Assembly: GCA_963735045.1 (NCBI GenBank)
Contig: CAVTIZ010000003.1
Span: forward strand, 1,922,001-1,986,000
Reading direction: 5' to 3'
Source of the DNA: Salsipaludibacter sp963735045
GTDB taxonomy: Bacteria; Actinomycetota; Nitriliruptoria; Nitriliruptorales; Nitriliruptoraceae
Length of the DNA: 64,000 nucleotides
Shown in pieces: positions 8,727 through 18,909 of this stretch. Both the position numbers and the translations under genes were made by a program. The notes beneath the pieces were generated by a model, which did not search any database, was not told where the DNA came from, and saw only the letters and a list, made by a program, of their open reading frames with translations. Position 1 is the first letter of the stretch; each line of letters opens with the position of its first letter.

Positions 8727-10331
8727 TCAGGCGAGTCCCCCCACCGGGTGGCGAGTCCACCTCCATCCGCCCGCCGAGGGCGTCGATTCGGTCCACCAGC
8801 CCGCGCAGTCCTCGGTCGGGCGTACCGCTACACCGCAGACGCCATCGTCGGAGACGGCCACCACCACGGATCCGCGCGAGGCCATGACCCGGATGCTGGC
8901 CGATCGCGCGGCAGCATGCCTGTCGATGTTGGTCAGCGCTTCGGCGCAGACGAAGTAGACCGCTGCCTCGACCACGGGGGAGAATCGAACGCTCGGGACC
9001 GACAGGTCGGTCACCACCGGACGCTGCGCGACCAACTCACGCAGTGCGCCGTGGAGGCCGCCCCGGTCGAGGCCGGACGGATGCAGCCCACGGGCGAGGT
9101 CATGCACGTCCTGCAGGGCGCGATCGACCGCACGTTGCGCCGCCGCGATCCGCTCGATCGAGTCGTGCTCCAGGCCAGCCTGCTCAGCGCCCAGGCGGAT
9201 CTCGGCGAGCGCCGTGCGGGCCGTCGCGAGCTGGTGGTCGGTGCCGTTGCGCAACCGGGCGAGCAGGTGTCGACGTTGCTCGTCGCCGACCGTGACGAGA
9301 CGTCGCTCGCAACGCGCGACCACCACGATCTGGGCTCTCAGCGCCGTCTGGAGGCGCGCGTTGACACCTTCCAGGCGGGCAACTCGCGCCACCGCGGCCA
9401 GCAGGCCAGGGTCACCCAGGACAGCCGGGTCGTGCACGAGTACGGCCAGGCGGCGCCCGCCCACGTCGACCGGGGTTGCCGTCCGGTCGGACCCGTCAGT
9501 CGGGAGCCGGATCCGGCGTCCCTCCTCGTCGACGTAGATGCCGGCTGTCGACACCCAGTAGCCGACGTCGACGGACGGGTCGCCGAGTGCCCGGCGGAGG
9601 GCATCTCGAAGCGTCCCCGCGGGGTGGCTGGTCAGGTCGACGACGAGGTTGGTGATGGCGGCCCGCTCGACCGGGGCATGGAGCATGCCCCTGGCCAGGA
9701 TCACCGCAGCCACCCCCGTCGCCACCTGGTAGCCGGCCAGCACGACCTGGCTGGCTGCCGACGAGTCCAGGACGAGGCGGGCCAGGGCCCCCGCGGCGGA
9801 GGCGCCACCGACCAGGCCCGCTGCCGCCAGGGCCAGGGTTCGGGGCCGGCGGGCGGGACCGACCACGCCCCGCAGGTCGCGGGCCGCTGCGGCCACGAGG
9901 AAGCAGCCGAAGGCGACGGTGACCTGCCCGACCTGCGCCAGGCGGACGACGAGGCTCCGGGCGTAGGACGCGACCACCAGGGCACGGTCGACGCGGTCGT
10001 CCAGCCGACCGGTCGGGTAGGACAGGATGGCCTGGACGAGGATGGCCTGGTGGAGGAACTGGCCGTGGGCACCGATCCAGGCAACGACTGGCCAGTCGAC
10101 GCCCTCAAGGTTGCCGACGAACCAGGAGAATCCACACAACGACAGGAGAGAACCGGTCCGGCTGTCCGGTCGGTGCCTGCGCGCCACGAGTCCCGACAGC
10201 ATGAGCGTCCACCCGACCGCCAGGTCGGGCAACCACCCGCGGACATCGACCCAGCGGAAGGCGACCCACTCGGCAGCGAGTCCCGTGATCGCACCCGCGA
10301 CGACCCACGCCACGCTGCGCCAGTCCATCAT
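8727..10331 (-). CDS. Sensor histidine-kinase-like membrane protein lacking the phospho-acceptor His; C-terminal frameshift
   Basis: The start at 10331 (MMDWRSV) is chosen for its GAGGG site. About seven hydrophobic helices in the first 240 residues precede a cytosolic part with a long alpha segment. Where NarL-type kinases have an H-D-G phosphorylation box, this protein reads LLARLRNGTDHQLATA, so His and Asp are replaced by Arg and Asn. The HATPase remnant VVVAVSDDGV is present. After DDGVCGVA the frame is lost: one missing base near 8815 would restore RGLRGLVDRIDALGGRMEVD, and the gene would then end at 8668, overlapping the neighbour. It may be a degenerate or non-phosphorylating sensor. 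No response regulator is adjacent. Confidence 0.75.
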   Translation of the reverse strand: MMDWRSVAWVVAGAITGLAAEWVAFRWVDVRGWLPDLAVGWTLMLSGLVARRHRPDSRTGSLLSLCGFSWFVGNLEGVDWPVVAWIGAHGQFLHQAILVQAILSYPTGRLDDRVDRALVVASYARSLVVRLAQVGQVTVAFGCFLVAAAARDLRGVVGPARRPRTLALAAAGLVGGASAAGALARLVLDSSAASQVVLAGYQVATGVAAVILARGMLHAPVERAAITNLVVDLTSHPAGTLRDALRRALGDPSVDVGYWVSTAGIYVDEEGRRIRLPTDGSDRTATPVDVGGRRLAVLVHDPAVLGDPGLLAAVARVARLEGVNARLQTALRAQIVVVARCERRLVTVGDEQRRHLLARLRNGTDHQLATARTALAEIRLGAEQAGLEHDSIERIAAAQRAVDRALQDVHDLARGLHPSGLDRGGLHGALRELVAQRPVVTDLSVPSVRFSPVVEAAVYFVCAEALTNIDRHAAARSASIRVMASRGSVVVAVSDDGVCGVAVRPTEDCAGWWTESTPSAGGWRWTRHPVGGLA

Positions 10332-10463
10332 CCGACCCTCGTCGTCTCGGCCGGGTGCGGCTGGCCACGGGTCGCGGCGACACGACACTGTGGCCAGCAC
10401 GGACGCGGCGCGCCTGGTCCTCCTCCTAGCGTGCCGTCCTGCCGTCCAGGAGAAGGCCCCACG

Positions 10464-11491
10464 ATGCAACGGATCAGACTCGCCGCCCGCCGCCTCGGTG
10501 TCGTGGGGGTGGCGCTCCTGCTCACCTTGACGACGACCGTCGTCGGGTCGGTGACCGCGGATGCCACGACCAGGGGCGGCGTCATCGCCTTGATGAGATG
10601 GACGAGGGAAGCTTCTGGCAGATCTGGGTGGCCCATGCCGACATGACCGGGCAACGTCAACTCACGTCGGAGGCGGCCAACAGCGGCTGGCCGGTCTGGT
10701 CCCCCGACGGCACCCGGCTGGCCTTCGACAGCGATCGAGCCGACCCCGACCCGAGCGACGACGACGCCATCAACGACATCTTCACGATGGACGCGGATGG
10801 CACGGACATCACCAGGATCACCGACTCGGTCGGCTTCAGCAGCGACCCCGCCTGGTCGCCCGACGGCAGGTCGATCGCGTTCAGTGCCGACCTCGGCCAG
10901 TACCCGTCGGGCCAGGGGCTCTACGTGGCGAGGAAGGACGGCAGCCACCGGCGACGGGTGACCACGCTCCCTGCGACGGCATCCCTGGACGGCGCGCCAC
11001 GCTTCTCCCCCGACGGTCGACAGCTGGCGTTCACCCGGTACCGGGGCGACGACGACGGTGCCGTGTTCACCGTCGACGTCCGTGGACACGCGTTGCACCG
11101 ACTGACCTCCCATGACATTGGTGCCGGTGATGCCGCCTGGTCCCCCGACGGACGATGGATCGTGTTCGAGGCTTCCCCGGATCCCGGTCTGCGCGGGGAC
11201 ATCTACCGGGTGCGCCGTGATGGCCGGCACCTGCGCAACCTGACCCGCAACGACCCCGGGCTGGAAGGCTCTGCCGACCCCGTCTACTCGCCTGACGGCA
11301 AGCACATCCTCTTCCTGCGCGGGGAGTTCCTCGACGGCGAATCGGTCAGGGCGGGCCTGGCGACCATGACCGCCAACGGGGGGCGAATCCGGTTCGTCTC
11401 CGCTACACCGATGGAAGAACACCAGCCCGACTGGGGGCCACGTCGTTCCCCCCGCGATCCGAAGCTCGCCTCCGGTGCCGGTCGCCACTAG
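10464..11491 (+). CDS. Exported TolB-like beta-propeller (PD40 repeats), frameshifted after the signal peptide
   Basis: The ATG at 10464 starts a clear signal peptide (two Arg, then GVALLLTLTTTVVG and an Ala-rich cleavage region), but this frame is lost near 10590. In another frame the sequence continues as QIWVAHADMTG followed by at least five PD40 blades with the signature WSPDG or FSPDG (for example VWSPDGTRLAF, AWSPDGRSIAF, RFSPDGRQLAF). A single missing base explains the split, so the two parts are annotated as one gene of about 340 residues. TolB-type propellers mediate protein interactions in the cell envelope; the partner here is unknown. It stands alone between a kinase and the LAL regulator. 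Confidence 0.72.
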
Positions 11492-11662
11492 AGATCGCGA
11501 CGGGGGCCTGCCGAGCGTCAGGACGACCCGCCCCATGCGTGCGCTCCGGACCTGCAGGACCGAGTTGGAGCCACTGCGGGTGTCGCATGCCACGGAGATG
11601 GTTCCCGGGTCACGAGGACGGCGGCAACGGGCCTGCACGCTGACTTGCCGACACGTCATCGG

Positions 11663-14306
11663 TCATGCGTCGATGCCACGTGGGACGGCGGCCCGGGCCA
11701 GGAGCGGGACGAGCTGGCTGCGGCCGTCGACATCCAGGGCCTGGTAGATGCGGCGGAGGTGGCTCTCGACGGTCCGGGGGGAGATGAACAGGCGGTCGGC
11801 GATCGTGGGCGTCGGGGCGTCGGACAGGAGCGCCACCTGGAGTTCCCGGGGCGACAAGGGGTTGCTGGGGTGGGTCGGATCGGGTCGCAGCGGCGCGCGA
11901 TCCGGCAGTGCCATGGTCAACGCCACCGCCCGGAGGAAGCGCCGACCCGATACGGGGGAGGGGGCGGCCTCCAGTTCGGCCGCCTGGCGGAAGCAGTCAG
12001 CCGCCCAGAGCCGCGCGCCCAGCGTCAGGAACTCCTCGCCCACGGTGTGCATCCCGTCGGGATCGCGGCGGGCGCATGCCTGCGCATGCCGGGCCTGGGC
12101 CCGAACCAGGGGCCCGTCCACCCTGTCGGCAAGCGACGTGAGGGCGTCGACGACGGGACCTGGGTGGCCCAGCCGAACAGCAGTGTGCAGGACATGGCAG
12201 GCCCACGCGGCATGGTCGTGGGCGACGCCCCGGGCACCGACCCTGGCCAGGCTGTCCGCCGCGGGTCGGGTTCGCCCAGCGAGCGCGGTCGTCCAGGCCT
12301 CGGCCCACCCTTGCAGGAGTTCGTAGCGGGCCTGGTCGCGCCCGGCCAGACGAGAGGAAGCCGCTCGACGTCGGGCTGCCTCGCGGTCACCCCGCTCGGC
12401 GGCGAACACCGCGGCAAGGGCGGTCGCGATGGCCAGCGCCGCGGTGGGGTCGGCACGACGGAGTCCGCGGCAGGCGGCTCGTGCCTCGCCGTCGGCCTCG
12501 TCCAGCCATCCATGCATCCAGCACAGTTGCCCGCGAATCGCGTGCCAGACGGGTCCGACGAGCAGGTCGGCCATCCGGTCCCGCTCGGCCGCCTCGCGCG
12601 CACACAGCTCGAGCGCCTCGTCCAACCTGCCGAGCGCGCCGAGCGCGATCGCCTGGTTCGCGACCAGGAGGCCGACGGCGATCGGATGGCGCGCCCGCCC
12701 CGCCGAGACCTGCCGACGGTAGCACTTCGATGACGCGGACCGTGGCGTTCCAGTCTCCTCGCATCGCCTGGCCCAGCGTGCCCCACTGCATGGCCTCGAG
12801 GCGGACGCCGTCCCCGTCCTCGTACTCGTCCCCGTCCACGCCCCCGTCGTCCAGACCCTCGCCGGCGAGGTCGATGATGTGTCGGAAGTCGCCCTGCATG
12901 GCGTCGCAGATCCCGCCAAGCACGTCGAACAGGTATCGGTGCCGACGGCTGGTGACCCGCTGCACGGCCTCCCTGGCCAAGGACCTGGCTCGATCGGGGT
13001 CCCTGCACGCGAACTGCAGGTTGCGGATGCGCTGCTCGGCGACCGCCGGCCACGTCGGCATCGACCGCGCTCGCCGCCACGCCCCGGCCAGCACCTCCTC
13101 TGCCTCCGGTCCTCGGCCCTGCCTCGTCAAGGAGGCGGCAAGCACGTGCGCGGCCTCCACGGGATGGTCGGCCAGGGCCGCGACGGCCAGCTGCTCGGCT
13201 CGTCCATCGTCGTAGGCGTCGAGTGCTTCCCGAGCCCCGGCCAGCAGGACGCCGGCGTCGGCGGCGTCGCCCAGGGCCAGGCGCTGCAGGACCGCCAGCC
13301 GCGTGCGCGCGCCGGGTCGCCGGGGCTGGCGGTCGCCGAGGAGTCCCAGCAGCCGCGCGGCGATTTGCTGCCGTCGGTGGAAGGAGCGTCCCTCGCGCAG
13401 CAACTGGCCGTACAGCGAGTGCGTGAGCTCGACCACCTCGCCATGTCCGTCGTGGGTCCGGCGGACGAAGCCGGCGGCGAGCAGGGCCGTGACCGACTCG
13501 TGGGCGTCCACGTCCAGCGCATCGACCTCGACGGCGTCGAGCAGGGACAGGTACTCGAGCACCTCGACGGCACCGATGTCGAGGCGATCGATGCGACTGC
13601 GGACCACGTCACGCAGGCGGAGCGATGGCCGTGGCAACCCGGCGAAGCCCCACGGGCCGTGGTCCTGCGGGCGCCGAAGCGATCCGGCCGCGACGGATCC
13701 GGCGACGAACTCCCGCACGAACAGGGGGTTTCCCTCCGTGACGCCCCACAGCGTGTCGGCTGCCTCGGGATCCAGCGACCCGCCAAGCTGGTGCGCGGCC
13801 ATGGCGACGACCCCCGCGCGATCATGGGGTCGTGCCTGGTGATGCGCCGCGATGCCGTCCTTGACCAGGTCCAGCAGGTGCGGGGGCGCCGCACCCAGGT
13901 CCGTCGCGGTGAACACCACCTGGTGCTCGCGGGCGGCCACGACCTGGTGCAGCACCGCCCCGGAGGCGTCGTCCATGCCATGGGCATCGTCGACGACGAG
14001 CAGGTCGACCTGCCCACCGAGCAGGGCCAGCCGAATCATCAGGCCGTAGTCGACCGCCGACGTCCCCGGGACCAGCTCGTTCGGCACCAGCGAAGCCAGC
14101 GCTCGTTGCGGCACGTCCGCCCCGGCCGGCGTCGTGGTCACCCAGCGCAGCTCCCAGTCCACCGGGACGTCGTGACGTTGCAGTCGTCGGGCGATGGTGG
14201 TCTTGCCCGAGCCCGGCGGACCAGTGAGCACCACCGACCTGCCCCGCCGGATGTCGGCCAGCAACTCGGCGTAGCCCGGCGGCCGGATCCACCCGTCGCC
14301 ATCCAT
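11663..14306 (-). CDS. Large LuxR-family (LAL) ATP-binding transcriptional regulator, one frameshift
   Basis: ATG 14306 is preceded by GGAGGG with 6-bp spacing. The protein has an N-terminal P-loop ATPase (LTGPPGSGKTTIARR; Walker B LLVVDDAHGMDD), a long helical TPR-like middle, and a C-terminal LuxR helix-turn-helix (LSPRELQVALLS, FISPRTVESHLRRIY). This is the MalT/LAL layout. An extra base near 12700-12712 breaks the frame: upstream reads VIEVLPSAGL, downstream resumes AGRARHPIAVGLLVANQ. The corrected protein is about 880 residues. It is divergent from the TcA-like gene with a 187-bp shared upstream region, so control of that gene is the obvious hypothesis. The inducing ligand is unknown. 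Confidence 0.85.
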
Positions 14307-14493
14307 GTCCGTCCCTCCAAAGGGCCCGATCGACCTACGCGTGTTCGGGTTCCGATTCAAGCACCCCGACGAGGCGGCTTGCGAGTGACGGATGCGTCCG
14401 GCCTCGTCGAGGCTGCGAGGTGAACCCGACGGACTCGCACGGCCGACGGACTCGAAGGGACGTCGACCGCCGTCGCACCACCGGGAGGAACAC

Positions 14494-17400
14494 ATGGCCC
14501 GGAACCTGGCTGGCTCGGCGCAGTTTCGCGGCGCGATGCGCCCGATCGCGCTCACGGCGCCGGCGCCACCGCGGCACCGCATCGTCGACGCGTGGGTCGC
14601 CCACGAGGGGCTGGGCTATCCACTCGTGGGCGCCCATGTCCGGGCCGTGGCGGCCCGGAGCGCCGCCGCGGGTCGACGCGTGCTGGGACGTGGGATCGTC
14701 GGCCCGGCCGGGAGGGTGGTCGTCGACGCGGACGCGAGTCGCGTGGTCGACCGGGCGTACTCCGTTCAGGTCTTCGACGTCGAGGGAGGGCGCCTGTTGA
14801 CCGAGACCAGGCCCCGGTCCGGAGGGGTCGAGGTCATCGAGGTGGACTTCGACCCCGAAGAGCCCACCGCCCGGACGTGGAGCGAGATGGCGAATCGCCT
14901 GCAGGATGGACGGGTGGGTCGTCTCAACGAACTCGTCGATCACCTGCTGTTGCTGGCGGGCGGGACCTCGTTGTTCGCCGACTGGTCGCTTGCCGCCCGC
15001 ATCGGAGCGGTTGCCGGGTTGGAGTCGACACTGTTGGACCCGACCGGCGTGTTGCGCCAGGCGGCCCCGATGCCCTCCATGCACCAACTGCAACAGTTCG
15101 GCGCGTGGGAGGCCTGGCTCGACCAGGTGCTGGGCGACGACCTTCGTGGACGTCGCGGTCCGGCAGATGGAGGCCCAGTACCGGGCAGGTCGCCAGTCGG
15201 AGACCCCGACACCCTGGCCGGCTACGCCTACGAGGCCGTCAACAAGACCCAGTCGTTCGAGTCCGTGGCCACCGTCGACTATCCCTTGAACCTCCAGCCC
15301 CTCGGCGGCGGAAGCCCCAGCGGGGCGATCGTGGAGATCGACGACTTCGCGATCGTCGGGCCGGCCAAGCCGCTGGAGGTCGACAAGTCGACTGTCGCCT
15401 ACCGCGACTACCTGCGGACCATCTTCGCCGGTCCGCCTGCGTCGACGGGCTACGCCGACCGCGTGGCGGCCTTGAGACGCCGATTCCACCAGGACTTCGA
15501 GACGGTCGACACGGCCCCCACCCCGGCAGACCGGGTCAGGAACACGATCCTCCACGAGATCCTGCGATCGCCCGTCGGTGCCGAGTACGGCTTCGGCAAG
15601 GATCCGGCGCTGATCGAGAAGCAGGGCAGCAGGACCCCCCGCGAGTACCTCGAGTACCTGGTCGACCTGACGGGCGTGCCAGCGCCCGAACTGGGCCGTC
15701 GCTACCGGCTCGACCTCGACGGTCCCGAGGACCGCCCATCGAGTTACGTGCAACAGAACATCGACACGCTGCAGGGCTTCTACACGGACAACTTCCACGG
15801 CGACCCGGACCCGCATCCCATCATCCCGCTGACGTACACCGGCCCCAGCTACGGGCCGCCGTACGAGCTCGATCCCGGACGAGCCGCACCGTTCTTCCTC
15901 CACCTCACGGAATGGCTCGACCAGCAGCGGTTCTTCGCCGAGAACCACCTTGCCATGAAGTCCACGTTCAGGACCGGCCTCGAGGCAGCCGACGCGGCCG
16001 AGGTGCTCCAGTACGTGGACAACTACCCAGCCACGAGACGGTGGACCAAGGACGTCATCCTGGCAGAGTCGCGACTCCACGACGGACACGAGGCGTACCT
16101 GCTCGGGCAGTTCGGGCTCGCCCGTGAGCACTACCTGGCCTGCTGGGACCACGCCATGGATGCCTACCTCGCCGCAGACGCGGAGCTGGTGGCGGTTCCC
16201 ATGACCACGGTCGTCGCGACCGCGATCGCCAAGCTCCCCTCGATGCTGCCGGCCGACCACTCGGCACTGGAGGCCTACGTCGCCACGCTCTCCTACCCCG
16301 GCCTGGACCTCGCAGATTCGACGTATTGGGACTTCAACAACAGCACGCACCGGTTGGAGGACTGGGTGAAGGACAATGTCGATGCCCGCAGGTTCGCCCT
16401 GCTGCGGCTGGGGGCCCTGATCCTGCCTGCGTGTCTCGGCGACACGGCCCTCCAGCTCGGTGACCATGCCGCTGCGGCCGACCTGTTCCACCAGGCCACG
16501 CGGTTCCTGGTCGGGCACGCGTCGGCACCTGACGACGCCGGATGGCCAAAGGGCGTGTACGGCGGTGATCCTTGGGACGTCACCCATCGCGTGCGCAGGA
16601 GCGGACCGCTGGCCTACACGGCGAGCGCGAGCACGACCGTCCACAGCGGCGAGTACTCCTACAAGCCCATGGCCAGGTGGGTCTTCGAGGGATGCTCCGG
16701 CCTCGCGGGCGCGGCGGCGCGGCCAGTCGAACGGCACTGGTTGCGGCTCCGCCATGCGAACGTGCTGCTGGAGTGGGCCGACGAGCTGTACCGGACCGAC
16801 GATGGCGCGCTGATCCGGCGGGCGCGCGAGCTGTACAAGGCGGTCCTGCTGCTCCACGGGCTGGCTCCCGGTACGGACCCCACGTGGTCCACGTCGGGCA
16901 AGCTGCCCAGCAAGCTGTCGTTCCTGGCGGGGGCGAACCCGAACCCGGCCCGACGCCTGCAGGTCGACCGGGCCCGCAAGGGACTCCTGCAGATCGAGCA
17001 GCAACTGAACTTCTACGGTCTGGACGACTCGCTGGTGCCGTCGCTGCGTCACGCGACCTTGCGGGAGTCCGCCGACCGCCTTGCTGCGACCGCCAAGTCC
17101 GTGCAGGGCGACCTCCTCGGCTACATCGGGGACATCGAGGACGCGCTGGAACAGCGCATGGTCCAGTCGAGCGCGCTGGCCAAGGCCGGCCTCGCCGGCC
17201 AGGTCGCCGCACGGCAGCGTGACATCGCACAGGTCGCGGTCGGGGTGGCCGAGGCCCACGTCGCGGACGTCCAGGCCCAGATCGCCGCGTTGAAAGCGGA
17301 GATCGAGGATCACGACTCCTTCCTCGGCCAGTTCCAGGACTTCGCCTCGGGGGTCAAGTCCGCGCTGGGCGGACTGCCCGACGGCGCCGTCGACACGGGG

Positions 17401-18909
17401 AAGTCCGGATTGCTGTCCGCCGGTGGATTCGGGAGCTATCAAGGCGTCGGCGCGATGTCGTTCATGGCGGCCGGACCGGCCGCGGTCGGGGGCTACGGGG
17501 TGATGATCTATGCGGGCTACAGCGCCCTGGGCTCGATGGCCTCCGCACAGAACGGCCGACGTGGACGGCTGGAGGACCTGAGCGAGCGCGCGCTCCCGGC
17601 CGCACGGGCCGAACTGCGGGCGCGGACCATGCAGGTCGAGATCGCACGGCTGAGCGAAGGGATCGCCGACGCCGACGCCGACCTCGCCCGCGACCTCCTG
17701 CGGTTCGGTGAGGTGCGGACCCTGAACCTGGAGACGCTGGGCGACCTGGCCGACCTCATGCGCCGGATGCTGCGGCGCGTGCTGGAGGCCGGAGGACGCC
17801 AGGCCTGGCTCGCCGAGCGGGCGCTGGCCTTCGAACAGGCGACCGCGATCAACATCATCCGCCTGGACTACGTCCCCGCCACCCGACAGGGAATCGGGGG
17901 AGCAGACATGTTGATCGCCGACCTCGACGAGCTCGAGTTGACACGGCTCGCGGGCCTGGACACCGACGTGACGGTGCCCGTCCACGTGTCGCTGGCGTTC
18001 GACCACCCCATCGCGTTCGCCCGACTCGTCGCCGACGGATCCTGTCGCTTCTCCACCCAGATCGCCGAGCTCGTCGCCGCGTACCCCGGCACGCACGGGC
18101 ACCGGATTCGTGGTGTCCGCGCGACGCCACAGACCATGTCCGGTTTCCACCAGTACCGGGGGATGCTGACCAACGACGGCGTCTCGGCCGTCCGTGCCGT
18201 GTCGGGTGGCATCGACACGCTGCTGCTGCCCCCCGACGGCCTGCCCCTGGGTCCCTGGTCGACCACCACCTCGCCGGACGTCCGGGAGTCCCCGACCCGT
18301 CGCGCCTTCGAGGGCAGTGGCTACGACACGACCTGGACGGTGGACCTGCCGGAGCTGGCCAACCCGTACCCCAACGACGAGTTGGCGGACGTGGTCATCA
18401 CCTTCGACGTGGTCGCCCGGTACTCACCGGTCCTGGCCGAGGCGGACCACGACGACGCCACGACCGCCACGGTCGAGCGTGCCGTGATCGCCTCGGCCCT
18501 CACGCAGGACCAGCCCGCGCTCGCAACGCTGCGGGCGGGCAGCGGCCCAGCGACCTTCCACTTCGACGTCGGCTCCATGCTCCCGGGGTCGTTGACGAAC
18601 CGCTCGGTCGAGAACGTCGGCGTCGTCATCGCCGCGCCGGGCGACGTGACCGGGGATGCCACCCTGCGGACTCCCACCCTGGCGGACGTGTCGTTGTCGA
18701 TCGTGGGTGGGATCGCCACGTCGAACGCGCCACCCCTCACCGACGCCACCGCACCCGCACCACCCCAGCCACTCAACGCCCTCGTCGGCAGTGACCCGGC
18801 CACGACGATCGAGGTCGTGATCGATGGGACCTTGTTCACCCAGGGAGACCTGACCCGGGCCAGGGACGTGGTGCTCATCGTCGGCTACCGCGCTGACGTC
18901 GCCACCTGA
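14494..18909 (+). CDS. Tc-toxin A (TcA)-like pore-forming protein
   Basis: ATG 14494 follows GGGAGGAA and gives 1471 residues. Residues about 20-115 form a transthyretin-like domain (PLVGAHVRAV, SVQVFDVEGGRLL). A long helical part follows (NLQPLGGGSPSG; LGQFGLAREHYLACWDHAM). Residues about 865-950 are a coiled coil, about 983-1017 a Gly/Ala-rich hydrophobic hairpin (MSFMAAGPAAVGGYGVMIY), and about 1021-1075 a second coiled coil: coil, hairpin, coil, as in the TcA pore module. Residues about 1150-1320 match the TcB-binding domain of TcA: ARLVADGSCRFS, AAYPGTHGHRIRGVRA, FEGSGYDTTWTVDLP, ADVVITFDVVARYSP. Classical TcA is about 2500 residues; this is shorter. No signal peptide is seen, as in known TcA. 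No TcB or TcC/RHS gene lies in the window. Confidence 0.75.
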   Translation: MARNLAGSAQFRGAMRPIALTAPAPPRHRIVDAWVAHEGLGYPLVGAHVRAVAARSAAAGRRVLGRGIVGPAGRVVVDADASRVVDRAYSVQVFDVEGGRLLTETRPRSGGVEVIEVDFDPEEPTARTWSEMANRLQDGRVGRLNELVDHLLLLAGGTSLFADWSLAARIGAVAGLESTLLDPTGVLRQAAPMPSMHQLQQFGAWEAWLDQVLGDDLRGRRGPADGGPVPGRSPVGDPDTLAGYAYEAVNKTQSFESVATVDYPLNLQPLGGGSPSGAIVEIDDFAIVGPAKPLEVDKSTVAYRDYLRTIFAGPPASTGYADRVAALRRRFHQDFETVDTAPTPADRVRNTILHEILRSPVGAEYGFGKDPALIEKQGSRTPREYLEYLVDLTGVPAPELGRRYRLDLDGPEDRPSSYVQQNIDTLQGFYTDNFHGDPDPHPIIPLTYTGPSYGPPYELDPGRAAPFFLHLTEWLDQQRFFAENHLAMKSTFRTGLEAADAAEVLQYVDNYPATRRWTKDVILAESRLHDGHEAYLLGQFGLAREHYLACWDHAMDAYLAADAELVAVPMTTVVATAIAKLPSMLPADHSALEAYVATLSYPGLDLADSTYWDFNNSTHRLEDWVKDNVDARRFALLRLGALILPACLGDTALQLGDHAAAADLFHQATRFLVGHASAPDDAGWPKGVYGGDPWDVTHRVRRSGPLAYTASASTTVHSGEYSYKPMARWVFEGCSGLAGAAARPVERHWLRLRHANVLLEWADELYRTDDGALIRRARELYKAVLLLHGLAPGTDPTWSTSGKLPSKLSFLAGANPNPARRLQVDRARKGLLQIEQQLNFYGLDDSLVPSLRHATLRESADRLAATAKSVQGDLLGYIGDIEDALEQRMVQSSALAKAGLAGQVAARQRDIAQVAVGVAEAHVADVQAQIAALKAEIEDHDSFLGQFQDFASGVKSALGGLPDGAVDTGKSGLLSAGGFGSYQGVGAMSFMAAGPAAVGGYGVMIYAGYSALGSMASAQNGRRGRLEDLSERALPAARAELRARTMQVEIARLSEGIADADADLARDLLRFGEVRTLNLETLGDLADLMRRMLRRVLEAGGRQAWLAERALAFEQATAINIIRLDYVPATRQGIGGADMLIADLDELELTRLAGLDTDVTVPVHVSLAFDHPIAFARLVADGSCRFSTQIAELVAAYPGTHGHRIRGVRATPQTMSGFHQYRGMLTNDGVSAVRAVSGGIDTLLLPPDGLPLGPWSTTTSPDVRESPTRRAFEGSGYDTTWTVDLPELANPYPNDELADVVITFDVVARYSPVLAEADHDDATTATVERAVIASALTQDQPALATLRAGSGPATFHFDVGSMLPGSLTNRSVENVGVVIAAPGDVTGDATLRTPTLADVSLSIVGGIATSNAPPLTDATAPAPPQPLNALVGSDPATTIEVVIDGTLFTQGDLTRARDVVLIVGYRADVAT

